Below, one piece after another: positions 45,929-54,501 of a stretch of 64,000 bases of DNA (position 1 is its first letter; every line of letters begins with the position of its first letter). The notes under the pieces are model-generated. The model was given only the letters and a program-made list of their open reading frames with translations. It made no database searches and was not told the origin of the DNA. A program made the translations under genes and the position numbers. Source of the stretch: Haladaptatus cibarius D43 (GTDB lineage Archaea > Halobacteriota > Halobacteria > Halobacteriales > Haladaptataceae); NCBI RefSeq assembly GCF_000710615.1, contig NZ_JDTH01000002.1, positions 798,082-862,081 on the forward strand, in the 5' to 3' direction.

Positions 45929-46447
45929 CTACCGGACTGACAGTGCCGCGAGATACGATGCGAACGAAACCACTGCGGCTATCGTTCGAACATGGTTCCA
46001 CCGCGTCCAGCGGGCACGAACTTCGGCCCACTCGTCCGGCGGTGACGCCGACGACCACGTTGCGATATCGTCGTTCATCGGAATGTGAATTCGCATCGTC
46101 ACGGCGAACGTCCCGAGTACGTAGACGACAACTCCTACGAGGAACAGTCGGCCGGACAACGTCGTCCAGTCCCCCCAAAACACGAGTATAACCATGCTGA
46201 TGGCTGGGACGACGACAGCACCGAAGAACACGACGCCGAACACTGCGTTGAGAACTTTTTCGTTGATTTCCTGCATCACCGTCGTGTACGTCGCCGCTGA
46301 CAGGGTATCGAGCGCCAGAACCACACTGACCGAATAGGCGAAAAAGAATCCAGCCATCAGTCCCGTGAAGATGGTCGATACCGCAATCAACGGGCCGAGT
46401 AGCTCCCCGGACAGCACGCTCTGTCGTATCATCTCGAAGAAACCCAT
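45929..46447 (-). CDS. DUF1772 family membrane protein
   Basis: 172 aa from the ATG at 46447 (an upstream GTG would add 15 residues). Four transmembrane segments; FAYSVSVVLALD near the N-terminus and the C-terminal WTRWNHVRTIAAVVSF match DUF1772 (anthrone-oxygenase-like fold in fungi). Role in haloarchaea unknown. Divergent from deoxyhypusine synthase. Confidence 0.85.
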   Translation of the reverse strand: MGFFEMIRQSVLSGELLGPLIAVSTIFTGLMAGFFFAYSVSVVLALDTLSAATYTTVMQEINEKVLNAVFGVVFFGAVVVPAISMVILVFWGDWTTLSGRLFLVGVVVYVLGTFAVTMRIHIPMNDDIATWSSASPPDEWAEVRARWTRWNHVRTIAAVVSFASYLAALSVR

Positions 46448-46636
46448 TTCAGCGTCAGTGATAGTTCGGCGAATTCGGGGTGGAAGTGACACAACGTCAT
46501 ATTGCTCACGGCTATCTACGAGCTACACGCCCATGGTGATAGCGCCGAACACCGAATCAACGAGCCGCGGGATTTCGCATTCGACACCAGCCACGATTTC
46601 GAGTGATTCAAATCGGCGGATACGAGAAGAACTAGT

Positions 46637-47608
46637 ATGACCGAAGACGACACGCACGACCACGTCGTACCCGGGAGTGACGAAGAAATAGACACCCTCG
46701 ACGTTCGCGGCTACGACTTCCGCGAACCGTTCGATTTCGGTGACCTCTTGGAATCGTATGCAACGACGGGCTTTCAAGCGACACAACTCGCTGAAGCCAT
46801 CGACATCGCAGAACAGATGCAGGCCGAGGATGCGACCGTCTATTTAACGTTCACCTCGAACATCATCTCCTCCGGTCTCCGTGAGGTCGTCGCGTACCTC
46901 GTCCGTGAGGGTTACGTCGATGTACTCATCACGACATCCGGGTCGCTCACCGAGGACGTTATCAAGACCGCGAAACCGTTCAAAATGGGCGAATGGGACG
47001 CCGACGAAGGCGAACTTCGGGAGCGAGGAATCAACCGCCTCGGAAACATCTTCGTCCCCTCCGACCGGTACGTCTGGTTAGAAGAGTACCTCTATGACTT
47101 CTTCGACGACTTCTTCGCGGAGGAGAAAGTTCGGACGCCGACGGCGTTCGCACGCGAATTAGGAGAAACGCTCGACGACGACGATTCGGTGCTGAAACAG
47201 GCCGCGGACAACGACGTCCCCATCTACTGTCCCGCGCTGACGGATGCAGAGGTCGGCAACTTCCTCTACTACTACCGGCAAGGGTACGATTCGGAGGTCG
47301 GAATCGAGATTCTGGACGACTACGACTCGCTCATCGAGGACGGTCTACTCGCGGACGAAACGGGCCTCATCGCCGTCGGCGGCGGCGTTCCGAAGCACCA
47401 CGCTATCATGACGAACCTCTTCCGCGGCGGCGCGGACTACGTCGTCTACATCTCGACGGGCGTCGAAGGCGACGGGTCGCTCTCGGGCGCACCGCCGAAC
47501 GAAGCAGTGTCGTGGGGGAAAATCAAAAACCACGACACCAACTACACGCAGGTCGAAGCGGAAGCGACGCTCGTGTTCCCGTTGTTGGTCGCTGGTGCGT
47601 TTCGGTGA
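46637..47608 (+). CDS. dys: deoxyhypusine synthase
   Basis: Transfers aminobutyl from spermidine (or agmatine-derived) to a lysine of aIF5A. 323 aa. NAD site TFTSNIISSGLRE, and the catalytic-lysine segment PNEAVSWGKIKN near the C-terminus. Haloarchaeal versions use agmatine-linked routes (family knowledge). An essential core gene, located inside the stretch bounded by tRNA-Arg-like repeats. Confidence 0.96.
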   Translation: MTEDDTHDHVVPGSDEEIDTLDVRGYDFREPFDFGDLLESYATTGFQATQLAEAIDIAEQMQAEDATVYLTFTSNIISSGLREVVAYLVREGYVDVLITTSGSLTEDVIKTAKPFKMGEWDADEGELRERGINRLGNIFVPSDRYVWLEEYLYDFFDDFFAEEKVRTPTAFARELGETLDDDDSVLKQAADNDVPIYCPALTDAEVGNFLYYYRQGYDSEVGIEILDDYDSLIEDGLLADETGLIAVGGGVPKHHAIMTNLFRGGADYVVYISTGVEGDGSLSGAPPNEAVSWGKIKNHDTNYTQVEAEATLVFPLLVAGAFR

Positions 47609-47743
47609 GTTGCAGAGGTAAGAGGAACAAATACGTCGTTTTCGGCGGAAGTAGGTAAGAATCGAATAGCCTCGGATAGTGCGGTTCTGAAAATCGATGA
47701 ACACGTCTATCGACCGAATATGAACTCACGTTTATCGATGAAA

Positions 47744-47763
47744 CGAACGCCTGTAGCGCCCAT
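47744..47763 (+). repeat. tRNA-Arg 3'-end-like repeat 1 (att-like)
   Basis: The 14 nt CCTGTAGCGCCCAT at 47750-47763 are identical to the end of the tRNA-Arg gene at 39644-39657. The 20-nt form beginning CGAACG is repeated at 48642-48661 with two changes. Typical of scars left by tRNA-targeting integrases. Confidence 0.55.
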
Positions 47764-47904
47764 AGATTTTTAGTCGCATGACTATGTTATGGTAGCTGTT
47801 TTGTTTATCTATGAATCGTTCGGGAGTCAAACAAACTCACGTTCGTGATTTCAGGAAGAAAGAATCGGTATTATTTATTCATCTTCGAACAGTTGCATCT
47901 GATA

Positions 47905-48425
47905 ATGAGTAACTCGGAGGACGAGTTCGAATATCTCTTCACCGAAGACATGCTGACGATTCACGAAATCATTGCCGAAAGCAACGACGACACGGAACCC
48001 GGAGTCTCTACACCGGCGATGTCGAATATGCAGTGGACAATATTCGAGAGGGACACTTCGGCCAAATGCCGGAGACGATTCACGAGAAAGCATTTCAACT
48101 AATGCGACTCCTTGTTGCGAACCATCCGTTCGTCGATGGGAATAAACGGACTGCGCTTGCCGCAGTCGTCTCACTGTACGCGCTGAACGGCTACGATTTA
48201 AATTACGGTTCAGAAGTCAAAGACGTTCTCAAGCGACTTGCGACGGACGAGGCAGAAGTCAGCGAAGCAAAGGTAATCGAATATCTCGAAAAGACGACAA
48301 TTGAACTCCCGGAAGAGTACGAGGCGACGTATCAATTGTGGCTCGACCGAATCGGAAGCGGAGTGTCCCACTCCGCGAGTGACGAACAGAACGGTTATGA
48401 CTCGTGCGAAACAAGAGAAAAGTAG
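47905..48425 (+). pseudogene. Doc/Fic death-on-curing toxin, frameshifted
   Basis: The N-terminal part (residues 1-32, ending TEPGV) is in one frame from the ATG at 47905. The rest, SLYTGDVEYAVDN onward with the Fic core HPFVDGNKRTAL, is in another frame, crossing near 47998-48003. Joined they give a normal ~173-aa Doc protein that would AMPylate or phosphorylate targets such as EF-Tu. As read, the gene is broken by one indel unless the break is a sequencing error or programmed shift. No Phd-like antitoxin upstream. Confidence 0.7.
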
Positions 48426-48429
48426 GAGA

Positions 48430-48567
48430 ATGGCGACCGAAGACACTTCTAAGACGACGGACGCGGATACTTCGGCAAAAGAGGCCCGTCGTCATCTGAT
48501 TCGTCTCATCACGCGCCAAGACATGGACGAACACGACGAGATTTACGAAGAATTGGCTCGAGAGTAG
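48430..48567 (+). CDS. small acidic protein downstream of doc (45 aa)
   Basis: ATG frame at 48430, with an alternative ATG at 48397 overlapping the doc end. Short helical segment RRHLIRLITRQDMDEHDEI. It might be an antitoxin placed after the toxin or an unrelated remnant; the family is not recognised. Confidence 0.5.
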   Translation: MATEDTSKTTDADTSAKEARRHLIRLITRQDMDEHDEIYEELARE

Positions 48568-48641
48568 CGCTCGCACAATTTCTGAGAACGTACAAATGAA
48601 AGGCTCTACTATCAGAAAGTGAATTGTTATCACCTGTCGAA

Positions 48642-48661
48642 CGAACGTCTGTAGCTCCCAT
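48642..48661 (+). repeat. tRNA-Arg 3'-end-like repeat 2 (att-like)
   Basis: CGAACGTCTGTAGCTCCCAT, 18 of 20 identical to the copy at 47744-47763 and 12 of 14 to the tRNA-Arg end. Together the two copies bracket the doc cassette (about 0.9 kb). Confidence 0.5.
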
Positions 48662-48716
48662 TCAGGTACATACAATCGTCCAAAAACGACGGCCCGATAC
48701 GCGTCGAGCGATTCGC

Positions 48717-49208
48717 TTAGTCGCTGACAATCTGTTGTTCGTCGAACTGCTCACCGGCCTGCGACAGTTCGTCCAGCGCCGATTCTTCCTCGCGGAGGGT
48801 TTCCTCTAAGCGGTCGGCGGCCTCGTCGTAGCCGAGTTTGCCAGCCAACGACGCGAGGTTGCCGTAGGCGGCGATTTCGTAGTGTTCGGTTTTCTGCCCA
48901 ACTTCGATGTTGTACCGGTCGAGAACGTCACCCTCATTTTCTTGTGCGAACTGCTCGTGTTCGTCGATGAGCGCGTCCACGACTTGCTCATCCATCGTTT
49001 GAGGCTCCTTGCCGATTTGTTCGAACACCTGCTCCAGTCGGTTGACGTGTTCCTGCGTCTCGTCGCGGTGTTCCGAGAACGCCCGACTGGCGGTTTCGTC
49101 GTTCGTCTGCTCGGCGAGCGTCTCCAGCGCGTCGATGAATTGCTGTTCGGCGTAGTACAGTTCCTGAAGGCCGTTGACGAAGAGTTGTTCGATTGAGTCT
49201 GTTGTCAT
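48717..49208 (-). CDS. DUF892 (YciE-like) ferritin-like protein
   Basis: 163 aa, all-helical. The DUF892 pattern is clear: QLFVNGLQELYYAEQQFIDAL, repeated E...H pairs (EHRDETQEHVNRLE), and HYEIAAYGNLASLAGKLG. Ferritin-like di-iron fold, linked to stress responses in bacteria. Monocistronic. Confidence 0.92.
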   Translation of the reverse strand: MTTDSIEQLFVNGLQELYYAEQQFIDALETLAEQTNDETASRAFSEHRDETQEHVNRLEQVFEQIGKEPQTMDEQVVDALIDEHEQFAQENEGDVLDRYNIEVGQKTEHYEIAAYGNLASLAGKLGYDEAADRLEETLREEESALDELSQAGEQFDEQQIVSD

Positions 49209-49303
49209 GGGTTCTCATCTGCTGTATTTGTTCGCGGAGTCAATGAGCGACGAGGCTACATTCGCAGGCTGACTAAAACGGGGGCGAGAACGGCTGAATC
49301 GTA

Positions 49304-50326
49304 TCAGGAACGACGGATGATTCCGTAATAACTGCCGATTACTTCCACGCTCGTTTTGAACAGACCGAGGAGAATTGGTCCGACGAACAATCCCATCGCG
49401 CCGAAAAGGTAGGTGCCGCCCACGACGCCGACGAAAACGACTGCAGAGTGCATCTCCGACTGTTGGTCGATTATCACCGCACGCAGGTAGTCGTCCGTGA
49501 CGGCGACGGACGTGACTCCCCAGATGACGACGAACGCCGCGGATAGCACCTCGCCGTTGATGAAGAGGTAGACGACAGCGCCGCCGAGAACCGGCGCGAC
49601 CCCGATAATTGGAACGATTGCGAGAACCATCATCACAACCGTAAGGAGGGCTGCTCCCGGCACGCCAGTGAGAAAGAGGCTGATACCCGCGACGAATCCT
49701 TGGATGATTGCGACGAGGACGTGTCCTTTGAGGACTGCCCACATCATGTCGTTGGCCGACGTGAACAGTTCGTTGCGCACGGATGGCGCGAGCGGTGTCA
49801 TTTGTTTCACCCACTTGATAAACCGCGAACCGTCTTTGAGAAGGTAGTAGAAGACGAACACGAGGAGCAAAAATCCGATGACGGCGTCGAAGCTGGTGCG
49901 AACGATAGTCGGCGCACGGTCACCGACGTATCCACTCAATCGTTCGGCACTCTGTCGGACAGAGGACTGAACCGGAATCGAGATACCGGTATTCTGGCGA
50001 AGAATACGCTCTAGCTGTTGTACGCCGCTGGCTTCGGAAAATCCCTCTAGAAGCGTGGTTCCTCTCGCTAGTGCCGCGTTCAATCCGAACGCCAGCGGAA
50101 TGAGAACGACGAGGACGACGAGAACCGAAAGCAACCCTGCGGAGAGTCGTGCGCCGATTCGGTTTTCGAGTCGTCGGTGAAGCGGAAAGAACACGAACGC
50201 GAGAAATCCCGTTGCGAGTAGCCACGAGAGAAACGGTTCTACGAGCAGCCACGAGAGCATCGCCAGCACGGTCACCAGTATCCATGCGAACACCGTTCGA
50301 GCGTCTATCCCCACGGTCCCATCCAT
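49304..50326 (-). CDS. AI-2E/UPF0118-type membrane transporter
   Basis: 340 aa from the ATG at 50326. About eight transmembrane helices with the family GLFVGPILLGLFK near the C-terminus and FLLLVFVFYYLLKDG mid-protein. Members export AI-2 or act as Na+/H+ antiporters; the haloarchaeal substrate is unknown. Confidence 0.9.
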   Translation of the reverse strand: MDGTVGIDARTVFAWILVTVLAMLSWLLVEPFLSWLLATGFLAFVFFPLHRRLENRIGARLSAGLLSVLVVLVVLIPLAFGLNAALARGTTLLEGFSEASGVQQLERILRQNTGISIPVQSSVRQSAERLSGYVGDRAPTIVRTSFDAVIGFLLLVFVFYYLLKDGSRFIKWVKQMTPLAPSVRNELFTSANDMMWAVLKGHVLVAIIQGFVAGISLFLTGVPGAALLTVVMMVLAIVPIIGVAPVLGGAVVYLFINGEVLSAAFVVIWGVTSVAVTDDYLRAVIIDQQSEMHSAVVFVGVVGGTYLFGAMGLFVGPILLGLFKTSVEVIGSYYGIIRRS

Positions 50327-50552
50327 ACCCACACACGTCTCCTCGAACCGAGGAAGGTATTGTGGGGAGTACTGGCCAGCGCATAGTCACGACCTACGGC
50401 GTGAGGACGGTCGGGGCGTATTTAAAAGGCAAAAGTAGCGGGCGTTCGGCCGCTCCGTCGCACTGTTTGCCGACAGTTCCGATGACTTGCGGGTTACCAC
50501 GTAACGGGCGTGTTAGCGAACGATTATGATTCTCGTTCCCATCTACCAACTC

Positions 50553-50774
50553 ATGGTGTGTCCGTATCTCGAATACGCCGGGGCAACCGACGAAACCGAT
50601 AGGACGGCGTTCGATGAACCACGCGCCTTCTGCACCGTCATCGACGAGTTCGTCCAACCGATGCGTGCGGACATCTGCAACGACCGCTACGAACTGAGCC
50701 ACGAGTATCACTGCGAAATCTACCGCGAACACACCGACGGAAAAGACGAACACGCCGCGGAGAAATCCGAATGA
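50553..50774 (+). CDS. cysteine-containing small protein upstream of BKACE
   Basis: 73 aa from the ATG at 50553 (MVCPYLEY). Cys3, Cys27, Cys42 and Cys54 are well spaced for one metal or Fe-S site. Its stop overlaps the BKACE start by 4 nt, so both proteins are made from one transcript. A conserved haloarchaeal type by appearance; function unknown. Confidence 0.75.
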   Translation: MVCPYLEYAGATDETDRTAFDEPRAFCTVIDEFVQPMRADICNDRYELSHEYHCEIYREHTDGKDEHAAEKSE

Positions 50775-51613
50775 GCTACGAAAACTATCTCGGAGACGAA
50801 CCGCTCATCGTTACGGCGGCGGTGACGGGCGGCGTCCACGGCAAGGAAGCCAACCCGAACGTGCCGGAAACGCCGGAAGAAATCGGGCGTGCCGCCGCCG
50901 CAGTCGAGGAGGCGGGTGCTGCAGTGATTCATCTCCACGCCCGGAAATCGAACGGCGAGCGTACGTTTTCGACCGACCGATTTCAGGAGATAGACGACGC
51001 GGTCAGGGAACACACCGACGACATCATCATCCAGCATTCGACGGGCGGAACCGGAGCGTCGGACGAAGACCGTCATCTGCCCCTGCGAACCGACCCGCCG
51101 CCGGAGATGGCATCGTTGGACATGGGGCCGCTGAACCGGTACGACCACCTCACGAGCGAGAACACGCGAGGACTGGTCAATAGCCTCTACGACGAGATGC
51201 AAGAGCGCGGAATCAAACCGGAGTTGGAGGTGTTCAACGACGGCCACCGAAACGAGGTGTTCGGACTGCTTTCGCGCCGCGACCTCGACGAACCGGTCTA
51301 CGCCACGCTCATCTTCGGGCCGGGGACGCTGACGCGCCCGACGCCGCAGAACTTCCTGAACGCAATCGAGGATTTGCCCGACTGCGCGCTGTTCAACACG
51401 CTCGGGTTCGGCAGACACCAACTCCCGTTTGCCGCGATGGGAATCGTGTTCGGCGGCCACATCCGGGTCGGATTAGAGGACAACGTCTACTACCGACGGG
51501 GTGAACTCGCAGAAAGCAATGCGCAACTCGTCCGTCGATCAGTGCGCCTCGCGGACGAACTCGAACGAGAAGTTGCATCTCCCGCACAGGCGCGAGAGAT
51601 TCTTGGATTGTGA
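50771..51613 (+). CDS. beta-keto acid cleavage enzyme (BKACE, DUF849)
   Basis: 280 aa. Zn-dependent TIM barrel that condenses a beta-keto acid with acetyl-CoA. Zinc ligands are in VIHLHARK, and the C-terminal GGHIRVGLEDNVYY catalytic segment is intact. The substrate varies across the family (3-keto-5-aminohexanoate and others) and cannot be read from sequence alone. Confidence 0.92.
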   Translation: MSYENYLGDEPLIVTAAVTGGVHGKEANPNVPETPEEIGRAAAAVEEAGAAVIHLHARKSNGERTFSTDRFQEIDDAVREHTDDIIIQHSTGGTGASDEDRHLPLRTDPPPEMASLDMGPLNRYDHLTSENTRGLVNSLYDEMQERGIKPELEVFNDGHRNEVFGLLSRRDLDEPVYATLIFGPGTLTRPTPQNFLNAIEDLPDCALFNTLGFGRHQLPFAAMGIVFGGHIRVGLEDNVYYRRGELAESNAQLVRRSVRLADELEREVASPAQAREILGL

Positions 51614-51672
51614 TTTTGACCATCCTCCGCAATCACGGGATTCAAACCGACTGCACACGACTTTCGACTTGA

Positions 51673-52341
51673 ATGCTTCCCCTGTTTCACGATTTCGCTG
51701 GCGAGACAGTCCTCGTTTTCGGCGGGGGTCGCGTCGGCTGTCGGAAAGCCCGGTTTTTCGCGCAGGAAGCAACCGTCATCGTCGTCGGCGCAGAGTTCGC
51801 GGGCGAACTACGCGCTGAATCCGTGTCGCAAATCAAAACACGCGTCTCGAAAGAAGACCTTGCGGACTGGTTCGACCGAACTGCGCCCGCGCTCGTCGTC
51901 GCCGCGACCGACGACGGCGCGCTCAACAAGGCAATCGAGATAGAGGCCGGGAAACGAGATATCTTCGTCAACCGCGCCGACAGGCACGGGAACAGAGAAA
52001 TCGGAAGCGTCGTCGTCCCGGCGACGGTGAGAGATGGAGACGTGATTGCGGCGGTCGGAACCGGCGGACGAAGCCCCGCTTTGAGCAAACATCTTCGCCA
52101 GCGAATCGAGCCACTGCTTTCGGGCGCAGACCAGATGGCCGAACTGACCGCGGCAATTCGACAAGAACTGAAGGAACGAGACGTTCCCGCGAAGAACCGC
52201 CGGGAGGCGGTTCGAGCAGTCATCGATTCTGAAGCAGTTTGGAAGGCTATCGAGTGCGAAAGAAGGAGGAGCGACAGCGACGAAACAAGCGCCCTAAACG
52301 AAGCAAAACGAGTCGTCAGTGACGTTCTCAACCGAGACTGA
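51673..52341 (+). CDS. precorrin-2 dehydrogenase / sirohydrochlorin ferrochelatase-like (SirC/CysG-N)
   Basis: 222 aa. NAD-binding VLVFGGGRVGCRKARFF, then the dimerisation/chelatase part ending in helices. It oxidises precorrin-2 to sirohydrochlorin and may insert iron, directly supporting the nitrite/sulfite reductase at 57 kb. Convergent with the ferredoxin gene, overlapping it by 14 nt at the stops. Confidence 0.88.
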   Translation: MLPLFHDFAGETVLVFGGGRVGCRKARFFAQEATVIVVGAEFAGELRAESVSQIKTRVSKEDLADWFDRTAPALVVAATDDGALNKAIEIEAGKRDIFVNRADRHGNREIGSVVVPATVRDGDVIAAVGTGGRSPALSKHLRQRIEPLLSGADQMAELTAAIRQELKERDVPAKNRREAVRAVIDSEAVWKAIECERRRSDSDETSALNEAKRVVSDVLNRD

Positions 52342-52624
52342 CGGTGCCGTCGCCGTGCGGGTTCGGCGCGATTTCGTCCCCGGTTTTCCGGTCGATGACG
52401 TGGATGGCGCCAGCATCCTTTTTCGCGGGACAGACCTCCGCGGCGCGGACGTTTGCTGCGAGTTCGCCTTCGCCAATGAAGTACGTTTTCGGCGCGCCGA
52501 GTCCGGTCGAAAAGTCCATCTCCCAGTTGTCCGCCACCTCGGCGCATTTTCCAGCACCGAAACAACGCCCGCCCTCGAAGACGATTTTGTACGGTTTTTC
52601 CTCGACTGGCGGCGTGTTCGTCAC
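52328..52624 (-). CDS. small single-cluster ferredoxin
   Basis: 98 aa, GTG start inside the TrpD-like stop (GTGA overlap). Cys ligands are sparse: CFGAGKC and VCPAKKDAG, fitting a 3Fe-4S or 4Fe-4S single-cluster ferredoxin. Its place in the siroheme operon suggests it feeds the reductase or the Fe-S domain of the CbiX fusion (inference). Confidence 0.8.
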   Translation of the reverse strand: MTNTPPVEEKPYKIVFEGGRCFGAGKCAEVADNWEMDFSTGLGAPKTYFIGEGELAANVRAAEVCPAKKDAGAIHVIDRKTGDEIAPNPHGDGTVSLG

Positions 52625-53670
52625 GCGACCCTCCGCAATTTTGAGAGGCTGTCGAGGGCTTCCCCGTCTGCAATCACCGCTTTGGCCATCTCCAATCCGT
52701 CTTCGAGCGACTCCGCGTCATTTCCGGCGTAGATTCGGAACGCCGCGTTCAGCGCGACCGCATCGGCGAACTTGTCGTCGCGCTCGCCCGAAAGCACCGC
52801 CTCCGTGATTTTTGCGGAGTCGGCGGGAACGTCCGCGACTTCGAGGTCGTCGCGTTCGAACGACATCCCGTAGTTCGCGGTTTCGATTTCGTAGTCGGTC
52901 AATTCCTTCGAACCGTCGCTCCACTCGGCGACTTTCGTGTAGCCCGGGCGAATGTCGTCGTAGCCCTCCAATCCCTGAAACAGAATCGCTCGTTCGACCG
53001 TCGAAGTCCGACTTTCCCGAAGCGTCTCAATGATTCGCTTCGCAAAGGAGAGATGGTAGAAACTACCGAGGTGAACCCGTGTGTCGGCGGGGTTGGCCAG
53101 CGTTTCCACCGTGTTGATGAACGTCCGAACGCCGACCTCGGAGCGACGGTCGGAGAGTGCATCGACGCCGGGGTTGTATCGTGATTGGTCGTAGAATCCG
53201 AAGCCGACCGAATCGACCATTTCCGCGCTCGCTTCGGGTTCGAGGTCGGTTTCGACCCCGAGTTCGGCGAGGACGTGCCGGTACGCACACCCTTCGGTCA
53301 TCGGCACCCGGTCGCCGCTGTGGACGACGACGGGCACACCTGCGGCGGCGGAAACCAATCCCGCGGCCACGCCGAGCAGTGCGGTTTCGCGTTTTCCGTC
53401 GTAGTTCGCGCCGCAGTCCACCGGATTCGCGTTGGGGGAAACAGCCTGTACAGAGTTCTCCCGCATGGCGTCGAGGAATCCGGCTAGTTCTTCGGGCGTG
53501 TTGCGCTTCCAGCGGTTCGCCACCCAAAATCCGCCGAGTGCGGTCGGGTCGGCGTCGCCTGAGAGGATTCGTTCGAAGGCCGAGTAGGCCTGCTCGTAGC
53601 TCATGTCCTCCGCGGATTTCGGGCCGGAACCAACCTCCGACATTAGGTCTCGTAATTCTCCCTGCGCCAT
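52621..53670 (-). CDS. anthranilate phosphoribosyltransferase-like protein (TrpD2-type)
   Basis: 349 aa from the ATG at 53670. Nucleoside-phosphorylase/transferase class III fold: ANPVDCGANYDGKRET at the active-site region, helical N-domain. It is not in a tryptophan operon but between cobA and the ferredoxin, so it probably has another role (E. coli TrpD2/YbiB binds nucleic acid). Translationally coupled to both neighbours. Confidence 0.85.
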   Translation of the reverse strand: MAQGELRDLMSEVGSGPKSAEDMSYEQAYSAFERILSGDADPTALGGFWVANRWKRNTPEELAGFLDAMRENSVQAVSPNANPVDCGANYDGKRETALLGVAAGLVSAAAGVPVVVHSGDRVPMTEGCAYRHVLAELGVETDLEPEASAEMVDSVGFGFYDQSRYNPGVDALSDRRSEVGVRTFINTVETLANPADTRVHLGSFYHLSFAKRIIETLRESRTSTVERAILFQGLEGYDDIRPGYTKVAEWSDGSKELTDYEIETANYGMSFERDDLEVADVPADSAKITEAVLSGERDDKFADAVALNAAFRIYAGNDAESLEDGLEMAKAVIADGEALDSLSKLRRVA

Positions 53671-54497
53671 CACTCCACACCCCTGTCCGAAACTGCCGTC
53701 TCGGGTGCGGGCGCGAACCCGACCGACGGCGCGCCTTGAAGGTATTCGACGACCTTGTCCCGGACGGTCACCACGTCGCCGACGACGGTGACTGCGGGCG
53801 GTTCGATGCCGACTTCGTCCCGCCGTTCCACGATGGTTCCGAGCGTTCCAGTGACAGTGAACTCGTCGTCGCGGGTCGCACGCTCGACCATTGCAACTGG
53901 AGTGTCTTCGGCGACTCCACCTGCTCGAAGCGCCGCCACGTTGTCCGGAAGTCTGCCGACACCCATGAGGATGACGAGCGTTCCGCCCGCCTGAACCATC
54001 GTAGACAGTGCGTCCCAGTCGAGCGCGCTCTCCGGTTTCGTCGGGTCTTCGTGGCCCGTGAGGACGGTGACGCAGGATGCGTGGTCGCGGTGTGTTACTG
54101 GAATCCCAGCAACGCCCGGTCCCGCAACCGCGCTCGTGATGCCGGGGACGATTTCGAAATCTATTCCGGCGGCGGCGAGGTGTTCCCCCTCCTCGCCGCC
54201 GCGCCCGAACACCGTCGGGTCGCCGCCCTTCAGTCGAACCACGTCCTTCCCGTCGCGCGCTTTGCGAACCAGAAGGTGGTGAATCTCCTCCTGCGTGGTT
54301 CGCTCGCCGTCCGGGCCGGGTCGCTTCCCGACGGAAATAATTTCGGCGGCGTCCGAACAGGACTCCACGATTCGGTCGTCCGCCAACCTATCGTGGAGAA
54401 CCGTATCCGCCGAATCCAGTAGCTTGCGTGCCTTTACCGTCAGCAGTTCCGGGTCACCCGGCCCTGCACCGACTAAGTAGACTGTTCCTGTGTGCAT
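53670..54497 (-). CDS. cobA: uroporphyrinogen-III C-methyltransferase (CobA)
   Basis: SAM-dependent methylation of uroporphyrinogen III at C2 and C7, giving precorrin-2 for siroheme and cobalamin. 275 aa. VYLVGAGPGDPELLTVKA at the start, then DRL and VRLKGGDPTVFGRGGEE, all family marks. It overlaps the TrpD2-like start (TGATG). Confidence 0.95.
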   Translation of the reverse strand: MHTGTVYLVGAGPGDPELLTVKARKLLDSADTVLHDRLADDRIVESCSDAAEIISVGKRPGPDGERTTQEEIHHLLVRKARDGKDVVRLKGGDPTVFGRGGEEGEHLAAAGIDFEIVPGITSAVAGPGVAGIPVTHRDHASCVTVLTGHEDPTKPESALDWDALSTMVQAGGTLVILMGVGRLPDNVAALRAGGVAEDTPVAMVERATRDDEFTVTGTLGTIVERRDEVGIEPPAVTVVGDVVTVRDKVVEYLQGAPSVGFAPAPETAVSDRGVE

Positions 54498-54501
54498 CGT
54501 A

